From an uncultured Clostridia bacterium (GTDB lineage Bacteria; Bacillota; Clostridia; Oscillospirales; Oscillospiraceae): a stretch of 12,018 nucleotides of DNA. Positions 6,831 to 12,018 of this stretch are shown piece by piece (the stretch's first letter is position 1; each line of letters starts with the position of its first letter). The stretch is taken from assembly GCA_937858235.1 (NCBI GenBank), contig CALLZZ010000439.1, positions 1 through 12,018 on the forward strand. Direction: 5' to 3'. Under the pieces are notes generated by a model. The model was not told where the DNA came from, searched no databases, and saw only the letters and a list, made by a program, of their open reading frames with translations. The translations under genes were made by a program, and so were the position numbers.

Positions 6831-8579
6831 ATGCAAAGGCTTGAACTTACATGGATAGGAAAAGGTGAAGACCCGGCGATAGAGCCGCGCATCCTTCTTC
6901 ACGACCCCTCAAAGGATTACGGCGACCCTAACTCTGAGAATATGTTGATTCACGGGGATAACCTGCTTGCGCTCAAAGCGTTGGAGCAGGATTATGCCGG
7001 ACGGGTAAAATGCATCTATATTGATCCGCCTTATAATACGGGAAGTGCATTTGAACATTATGATGATAATTTGGAGCATTCAACATGGCTTAAATTGATG
7101 CGTTCTCGTTTGGAAATATTGAGGAATTTGCTCGCGCCAGAAGGCTCTATTTGGATTCAAATAGATGATGAAGAACAAGCCTATCTAAAAGTCATCTGCG
7201 ATGAGGTATTTGGACGGAATAATTTTATCAATATGATTTCTGTTAATATGAAAAATGTTGCGGGAGCTTCAGGAGGCGGCGAGGATAAGCGGTTAAAGAA
7301 AAATTGTGAGTACATACTGGCTTATGCCAAAGAGTACTCATCATTGCCCCTCTTTAATGGGCCTTATCAATATACAGAAATGTCAGATCTAATACAACAA
7401 TACTTAGATGCAGGAAAAAGTTGGAAATATACTACTGTTCTTGTAGACCCCGGTCAAAAAGAGTATGTAGGTTCAACGGTTGATGGTGATAAAAACGAAA
7501 TTAAAGTCTATTTGCGTAAAAATCCAATTATGATGTCAATTAAGCAAATAGCTAAAAGAGATGGCATCACCGAAAAAGAAGCCTATAAAAAGTATGGGAT
7601 ATCAGTTTTTCAAACTACTAATGCACAGAGTTCTATTAGGACTCGTATTATGGATTATCGCTCGGAACAAAAAATTGCTGAGGATTTAATTTCAATCGAG
7701 TATATACCTAAAACAGGGAAAAATAGAGGAAAAATATACGAACAATTCTATAAAGGCGACAAGTGTAGGCTGTTTGTTTGGCTCAAAGACACCTCCGAAA
7801 TAATTAATGGAGAATTATTCAAAAAGGATCTTCAAGGAACATATTGGGATATGAATCCTTGGATGAAGAATGTTGCTAAAGAAGGTGGTGTCGATTTTGG
7901 AAATGGGAAAAAGCCAGAAATACTTATAAGTCAGATAATTGAAATGACAACCACCGCTGATGAGCTGGTACTTGATAGTTTCTTGGGTTCTGGAACAACC
8001 ACAGCAGTGGCACAAAAACTAAATAGAAAGTATATCGGAATAGAAATGGGAACCCAAGCTTATACCCATTGCAAAGTACGGATGGATAGAGTGATAGACG
8101 GAGAGCAAACAGGAATATCTCAAAAAGTTAGTTGGCAAGGTGGCGGCGGATACAAATTCTATGAACTTGCTCCGACACTGATTGAAAAGGACAAATATGG
8201 TAATCCTGTTTTCTCCAACAAATACAATTCTGAAATGTTGGTTGCTGCTGTTGCAAAGATTAATGGCTTCCATTATGCTCCCGACAGTGAGGTGTTCTGG
8301 AAACAGGGCTTCAGTCAGGATAGCAGCTATATTTATGTCACCACGCAGTATTTGACTGCCGCCATGCTGGACGGTATTGCAGCGGAGCTTTCAGGAATGG
8401 AAAGTCTGCTGATATGCGCTCCGGCCTTCGACGTCGGCCTTGGCAAACGCTATGACAATATCAACGTTCGCAAGATACCGCAGTCGGTGCTTTCCAAGTG
8501 CGAATTCGGTGCGGATAACTACAATCTGAATATTATAGATGTCCCGGAGCTTGACGAGGAGGAATGGGATGATGATTAA
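6831..8579 (+). CDS. mod: Type III R-M DNA adenine methyltransferase (Mod)
   Basis: A 582-residue N6-adenine methyltransferase using S-adenosylmethionine; as Mod of a type III system it both recognises the site and protects it. Catalytic motif IV DPPY is at residues 65-68. SAM-binding motif I, DSFLGSGT, comes later at 382-389. That order (IV, recognition region, I) is the beta class typical of type III Mod. The target-recognition region should lie between, about residues 110-370. The N-terminus with RLELTWIG and GDNLLALKALEQ fits the family. AGGAGG overlaps the SNF2 stop codon, 8 nt before ATG, and the gene overlaps res by 11 nt. The middle of the gene (about 7030-8100) is far more AT-rich than its ends, which suggests that the recognition region was exchanged. 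No simple-sequence repeat of the phase-variable mod type is visible. Confidence 0.95.
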   Translation: MQRLELTWIGKGEDPAIEPRILLHDPSKDYGDPNSENMLIHGDNLLALKALEQDYAGRVKCIYIDPPYNTGSAFEHYDDNLEHSTWLKLMRSRLEILRNLLAPEGSIWIQIDDEEQAYLKVICDEVFGRNNFINMISVNMKNVAGASGGGEDKRLKKNCEYILAYAKEYSSLPLFNGPYQYTEMSDLIQQYLDAGKSWKYTTVLVDPGQKEYVGSTVDGDKNEIKVYLRKNPIMMSIKQIAKRDGITEKEAYKKYGISVFQTTNAQSSIRTRIMDYRSEQKIAEDLISIEYIPKTGKNRGKIYEQFYKGDKCRLFVWLKDTSEIINGELFKKDLQGTYWDMNPWMKNVAKEGGVDFGNGKKPEILISQIIEMTTTADELVLDSFLGSGTTTAVAQKLNRKYIGIEMGTQAYTHCKVRMDRVIDGEQTGISQKVSWQGGGGYKFYELAPTLIEKDKYGNPVFSNKYNSEMLVAAVAKINGFHYAPDSEVFWKQGFSQDSSYIYVTTQYLTAAMLDGIAAELSGMESLLICAPAFDVGLGKRYDNINVRKIPQSVLSKCEFGADNYNLNIIDVPELDEEEWDDD

Positions 8580-11397
8580 GAAATCGTATACCGATAAGTT
8601 TTATACTTATTACTCCAAATACATCAGCAATGTACTTGCCCTGCGTCCTCCGCAACATGAGAGCCTTGAAATTTTCGCAAAGCTCTGCGATATTCTGAGT
8701 CTCAAAAAGAAAACCGATGATGACGGCGAGAATTTTTATGATGCGGACTTGGCTGCGGTTCGGGAGCATTTCCCGACCCTGACCAGCTTTGAGCGTGACT
8801 TTCCGTCTGTCTGCTTTGCTTTAGCGACAGGTATTGGTAAAACGCGCCTTATGGGCGCGTGTATCGCATACCTCCATTATGAAAAAGGCGTCCGCAATTT
8901 CTTTGTGATGGCTCCGAACCTGACTATTTATCGGAAGCTCAAGGATGACCTTGGCAATACGTCCAATCCAAAGTATGTATTCAGAGGGCTGGACAAATTT
9001 GTAAACCCGCCGCGTATTATCGACGGGGACAACTATGAGGCGTTCCGTCAGGGACAATTCGGCGTTAATGACGTCGTGATCAATGTATTCAATATTGCAA
9101 AGCTGAACTCCGACAGTAAAGTGGCAAATGGCGCTCCCGCAAGGATTAAGCGCTTAAACGAGGTGCTGGGCGAATCCTACTTCTCATATCTGCGTTCGCT
9201 GCCCGACTTGTGTATTTTCATGGATGAGAGCCACCACTACCATGCTGATAAGAGCTTTGAGGTCATAAACGACTTGCATCCGCTCCTCGGTGTCGAGTTG
9301 ACCGCCACGCCGCAGATTCAGAAGGGCACTAAAAAGGTAGACTTTCGTAATGTGGTTTATGAATATTCATTGGCTCACGCTTTGAATGACGGATTGTATG
9401 TTAAGGTACCGACGGTCTTTACCCGTAAAGATTTCAGGCCGGAGGAATATACGCCTACGCAACTTGACCGTGAGAAGCTCAATGACGGTGTACGCATTCA
9501 CGAAGAAACAAAGAGCAAACTCGAAATTTATGCCAGAACTTTCGGTAAACCCGTTGTCAAACCTTTCGTTTTGGTCGTTGCGAGAGATACTGACCACTCA
9601 AAAGAAATTATGGAATACATAAAGTCCGGAGATTTCTTTGGCGGTTACTATCGAGACAAGGTTATTGAAATCAACTCCGCCCAGCGCGGAGCCGAAAAAG
9701 ATGAAAACATCGAGCAGCTCCTTTCTCTTGAAAAGCCGGAAAACAAGATAGAAATTGTCATTCATGTCAATATGCTCAAGGAAGGCTGGGATGTCACCAA
9801 CCTCTATACCATTGTGCCGCTCCGTGCGTCGGCTTCTGAAACCTTGACTGAGCAGACTATCGGGCGCGGCCTGCGCCTGCCATATGGAACCCGTACAGGC
9901 GACGAGGCCGTGGACAGGTTGTCCATCGTCAGCCACGATAAATATGAAGCGATTGTCAATCTGGCAAATGATCCGAACTCTCTCGTCCGTAAGGTATACT
10001 ATATTGATGCAACAACACCGACGCAAGAATCAAAGCAGCAAGAAACGATTGAGATGCCGTCCGTATATGACAGCGTTTCGAATGATTACAGTTTTGCCGA
10101 ACAGTTAGCATTTACACTTCACAAGACCGTATCGCCGCAAGGTGCGGTAACTCAAACGGAGCCCCAACCGCAGACGCTTGAGGTGGCAAAATTTGTCGCA
10201 AATTATACTTCAAAGTCTGTTATGGATTTGAACCGTCAAGTGAGAACATTTGATGCAATAAAGGACGATGATACCCGTTCCTTCGTAAAGAAAACCATTA
10301 TCAGCGAGACCCTTCGCCAGTTTCCGTCACTCGGTTTGAAACCGGAAGATTTGGCTCCGGTGATCGAGAACGCCATCAGCACCTGCGTACAAGCTCTCAC
10401 AGATAGTGTTATTCCAATCCCACAGGCAGTTGTGCAGCCTTTCACGGAAGTCAAACAGGGGTTTTATCCGTTTAAGCTCGATACTAAAAACATGAACTGG
10501 CACCCATCCGACGATACATTGCTTGGTACGGAACTTCAAGAAGGCGGCCAAACTTTTGAGCTTGACATTGAGTATATGGCATCTGCAAAGATTGATACCG
10601 TCGAAAATGAAATTGTGCGCCATATCATTGTACACGATAATGTCGATTATGAAACTTGTGCAGATTTAATTTATTCTCTCGTGAACGATGCCAAAGAGCA
10701 CTTTTTGTCGTACCTTTCCGAAGAGGAAACCGAAAAGGTGATGCGTGACCGTCAGAAGACCATAGCTGAAATTATATATCTTCAAATGAATGAGCACTTT
10801 TATCGGGAAGAAACTGAATATAAGGCTTCGGAAATGCGTCCATTTTCTCGCATTGAGAACAGCTTTGGCGGCAAAATCCGTACAGACGATATTTATGACT
10901 TACGGGCGGCCCTGCCAGCGAGCGAAGTTCGATCTAAAGTGTTCAACGGCTTTAAGAAAGCCTGCCACACACTCTACAAATTTGATAGCGATACAGAACG
11001 GCGTTTTGCAATCGTTCTTGAAAACGACAAAGCCGTGTTAAAATGGCTGCGTCCTTCGCCGAAGCAGTTCAATATTTACTACGGGCCGGGCGGAATCAGT
11101 CGCTACGAACCTGACTTTGTGGTAGAGACGGCAGATTGCATCTATATGATAGAGACGAAAGCAAGCAATGAAATCAATTCTCCAGATGTAAAAGATAAGG
11201 CTCGTGCAGCCGTCGTTTATTGTAATGCCGTTACGGATTGGAATTCTGTAAATGGCGGAAAACCGTGGCGATACGCACTCATTTCTCATGATGAAGTTCG
11301 CCTCAATTCCAGCTTCATGGGGCTCGTTACAAACAAGATATCCTATGAGCAGTTAGGTATTGAAGATCTGTTTGAGGAGAAAAAACAAACGGAATAA
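8569..11397 (+). CDS. res: Type III restriction helicase-endonuclease (Res)
   Basis: A 942-residue SF2 helicase fused to a nuclease; it should assemble with Mod and cut DNA after ATP-dependent communication between sites. Motif I ATGIGKT is at residues 86-92, motif II DESH at 219-222, motif III TATP at 245-248, and motif VI EQTIGRGLRLP at 428-438. The C-terminal PD-(D/E)XK nuclease is visible as PDF with Asp849 and ETK with Glu862 and Lys864. The length is in the normal range for Res and all key residues are present, so the enzyme looks intact. AGGAGG at 8557-8562 lies 6 nt before ATG 8569, or 9 nt before the adjacent ATG 8572; either start is possible. An in-frame ATG at 8539 inside mod lacks a site. 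Tandem stops TAA TAG end the gene. Confidence 0.95.
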   Translation: MMIKKSYTDKFYTYYSKYISNVLALRPPQHESLEIFAKLCDILSLKKKTDDDGENFYDADLAAVREHFPTLTSFERDFPSVCFALATGIGKTRLMGACIAYLHYEKGVRNFFVMAPNLTIYRKLKDDLGNTSNPKYVFRGLDKFVNPPRIIDGDNYEAFRQGQFGVNDVVINVFNIAKLNSDSKVANGAPARIKRLNEVLGESYFSYLRSLPDLCIFMDESHHYHADKSFEVINDLHPLLGVELTATPQIQKGTKKVDFRNVVYEYSLAHALNDGLYVKVPTVFTRKDFRPEEYTPTQLDREKLNDGVRIHEETKSKLEIYARTFGKPVVKPFVLVVARDTDHSKEIMEYIKSGDFFGGYYRDKVIEINSAQRGAEKDENIEQLLSLEKPENKIEIVIHVNMLKEGWDVTNLYTIVPLRASASETLTEQTIGRGLRLPYGTRTGDEAVDRLSIVSHDKYEAIVNLANDPNSLVRKVYYIDATTPTQESKQQETIEMPSVYDSVSNDYSFAEQLAFTLHKTVSPQGAVTQTEPQPQTLEVAKFVANYTSKSVMDLNRQVRTFDAIKDDDTRSFVKKTIISETLRQFPSLGLKPEDLAPVIENAISTCVQALTDSVIPIPQAVVQPFTEVKQGFYPFKLDTKNMNWHPSDDTLLGTELQEGGQTFELDIEYMASAKIDTVENEIVRHIIVHDNVDYETCADLIYSLVNDAKEHFLSYLSEEETEKVMRDRQKTIAEIIYLQMNEHFYREETEYKASEMRPFSRIENSFGGKIRTDDIYDLRAALPASEVRSKVFNGFKKACHTLYKFDSDTERRFAIVLENDKAVLKWLRPSPKQFNIYYGPGGISRYEPDFVVETADCIYMIETKASNEINSPDVKDKARAAVVYCNAVTDWNSVNGGKPWRYALISHDEVRLNSSFMGLVTNKISYEQLGIEDLFEEKKQTE

Positions 11398-11411
11398 TAG
11401 GAGACTGGAAA

Positions 11412-11715
11412 ATGCCAGAGCTTGGGAAAGTAGAACGGATTGATGACTTGCGGACTATATGGCCACACGAAGAATAGGATTTTTCAAAATGGTTAGCGCA
11501 AGAGGAAAATTTGGTGCTTCTAAGTAAAGCCATCGGAATTGATATTTTTTTGGAAAAACATGAGTCATCTGTTGGCGGTTTTAGTGTTGATATTTTTGCG
11601 GCAGAAGGCAGAAGAAGGTACATCGTGGAAGATCATAATTGAAAATCAAAGATTGAAGACACCAACTATGATCATACCCGAAAAATCATCACCTAGACCT
11701 CACATGCAACAACGG
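11412..11715 (+). pseudogene. Decayed DUF4268-like gene (5' remnant)
   Basis: The reading frame from ATG 11412, with AGGAG 8 nt upstream and 14 nt after res, begins MPELGKVERIDDLRTIWPHE and then hits TAG at 11475-11477. Homologous-looking sequence continues: DFSKWLAQEENLVLLSKAIG, then SSVGGFSVDIFAAE. After that it shifts to another frame for KIIIENQ, shifts back for IEDTNYDHTRKIIT, and meets a second TAG at 11694-11696. The pattern WLAQEEN, VDIFA, IIIENQ and EDTNYDH matches DUF4268 proteins, whose N-terminus resembles a nuclease-like fold; such genes often sit beside restriction systems. Similarity fades after about 11715, so only the first 100 codons or so survive. Two in-frame stops, two frameshifts and loss of the 3' part make function very unlikely. 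The family name is from memory. Confidence 0.75.
11601..11614 (+). repeat. 7-bp tandem duplication GCAGAAG inside pseudogene
   Basis: GCAGAAG at 11601-11607 is immediately repeated at 11608-11614. Removing one copy restores a continuous frame reading DIFAAEEGTSWKIIIENQ. The duplication is therefore the probable cause of the first frameshift in the DUF4268-like remnant. Confidence 0.8.
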
Positions 11716-11731
11716 CAACTTCCTTTGGCAT

Positions 11732-11778
11732 ATGCACACCATGTGTACCTTTTAACGAAAGGTCGTTTCCATGTGCAT
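11732..11778. repeat. Nested inverted repeats after the pseudogene
   Basis: Outer arms ATGCACA (11732-11738) and TGTGCAT (11772-11778) enclose inner arms ACCTTT (11747-11752) and AAAGGT (11758-11763). The structure lies just past the point where the DUF4268-like similarity ends. It could be the end of a small non-coding element or a partial hairpin. No target-site duplication was found. Confidence 0.35.
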
Positions 11779-11815
11779 TTGGTATCAAAATTGGCCTCTA
11801 CTTTCAAACGCACAT

Positions 11816-11860
11816 AACCCGAACATTCACTTTATCGGTGAAGTGTTCGGGTTTGTGTTT
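11816..11860 (+). terminator. Rho-independent terminator closing the island
   Basis: AACCCGAACATTCAC (11816-11830) pairs with GTGAAGTGTTCGGGTT (11838-11853) with a one-base bulge and a loop of about 7 nt. TGTG and a run of five T follow. It would stop transcription from the restriction operon and the pseudogene. An A-rich stretch precedes the left arm only weakly, so bidirectional function is possible but less certain. Confidence 0.68.
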
Positions 11861-11861
11861 T

Positions 11862-12018
11862 TATTATTTAGTCACCGTTATATCATCAACGTTGACAATC
11901 TTGTCATGTATGCTTTTCCTTGTCAAGCCTTAATCTTTCGAATGGATCAACTGCAAAATAACCTGGTAGTGTCAAGAGAAGTTCGCAATTTAGGGGCTCC
12001 ACAAAATGAATTAAGCTG
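11862..12018. other. Right flank, no recognised gene
   Basis: I see no gene I can name. On the - strand an open frame enters from the right edge and ends at a stop complementary to 11904-11906, giving about 38 codons that end VDPFERLRLDKEKHT. A neighbouring - strand frame ends DKIVNVDDITVTK, with a stop just before the terminator. Either could be the C-terminal tail of a convergent gene lying mostly outside the window, possibly frameshifted between the two frames. I do not recognise either family. Confidence 0.3.

Noticed and set aside
8539..8568. Upstream ATG for res inside mod
   Set aside because: It lacks a ribosome binding site; AGGAGG directly serves ATG 8569 or 8572.
6831..8579. Phase-variable mod
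   Set aside because: I looked for homopolymer or short tandem repeat tracts able to shift the frame and found none of notable length.
9598..10026. A 142-residue - strand open frame inside res
   Set aside because: It is fully contained in a conserved helicase gene, has no family pattern and is best explained as a shadow frame.
3975..11397. DISARM or BREX system
   Set aside because: The SNF2 helicase plus adenine methyltransferase recalls class 1 DISARM, but no drmA, drmB or drmC-like gene is present. No pglZ, brxC or brxL-like gene is present for BREX. The DESH helicase with a C-terminal PD-(D/E)XK nuclease points to type III Res.
11704..11817. Short + strand frame starting MQQRQLPLAYAHH and a Cys-rich - strand frame over the same bases
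   Set aside because: Neither has a ribosome binding site or a known family, and both lie across the nested inverted repeats, so coding is not supported.
1..12018. CRISPR array, tRNA, rRNA or insertion-sequence transposase
   Set aside because: No regular repeat-spacer pattern, cloverleaf, rRNA-like stretch or intact transposase was seen on either strand.

Overview
The base composition (about 45-55% GC over most genes), strong AGGAGG-type ribosome binding sites, a likely TTG start and the protein types suggest a Firmicute, probably a gut or anaerobic Clostridia member. No rRNA, tRNA or housekeeping gene is present, so the taxonomic call is an inference. The window is a defence island: all recognisable genes lie on the + strand, and short flanks at both ends contain nothing I can identify.

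Layout. Positions 1-195 hold no recognised gene. A promoter-like TTGTGT-17 bp-TATAAT lies at 196-224, followed by an unusual leader with four helically spaced CGGAC repeats. Next comes a three-gene ABC-three-component (ABC-3C) cassette: an effector/C-terminal-domain protein (379-1323), a small middle component (1316-1780) and a DUF3732-type Rad50-like ABC ATPase (1773-3611). Both junctions are 8-nt overlaps. A 67-residue Cro/C1-type HTH regulator (3647-3850) separates this cassette from a second block and is followed by 124 bp with two inverted repeats. The second block is a SNF2-family helicase (3975-6818), a type III beta-class adenine methyltransferase, mod (6831-8579), and a type III restriction helicase-nuclease, res (8569-11397). 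Immediately downstream lies the decayed start of a DUF4268-like gene (11412 to about 11715), then a strong hairpin terminator (11816-11860) and an unrecognised flank.

How the genes may work together. Mod and Res should form a type III restriction-modification enzyme: Mod reads the site and methylates adenine, and Res translocates on ATP and cuts. The SNF2 protein is translated just ahead of mod and probably acts as an accessory dsDNA motor or remodeller for the same system. The ABC-3C cassette is predicted to be a separate conflict system in which the zinc-hook ATPase senses DNA or nucleoprotein and licenses the effector through the middle component. The small HTH protein is placed to control one or both blocks.

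Most notable observations: (1) two defence systems stacked in one orientation around a single small HTH gene; (2) a sharply AT-rich central part of mod, matching the specificity region and suggesting a target-recognition swap; (3) an ABC-3C effector whose N-terminal half has no catalytic motif I can recognise; (4) a phased CGGAC array in the leader of the ABC-3C operon; (5) a DUF4268-like pseudogene in which an exact 7-bp tandem duplication explains the first frameshift.
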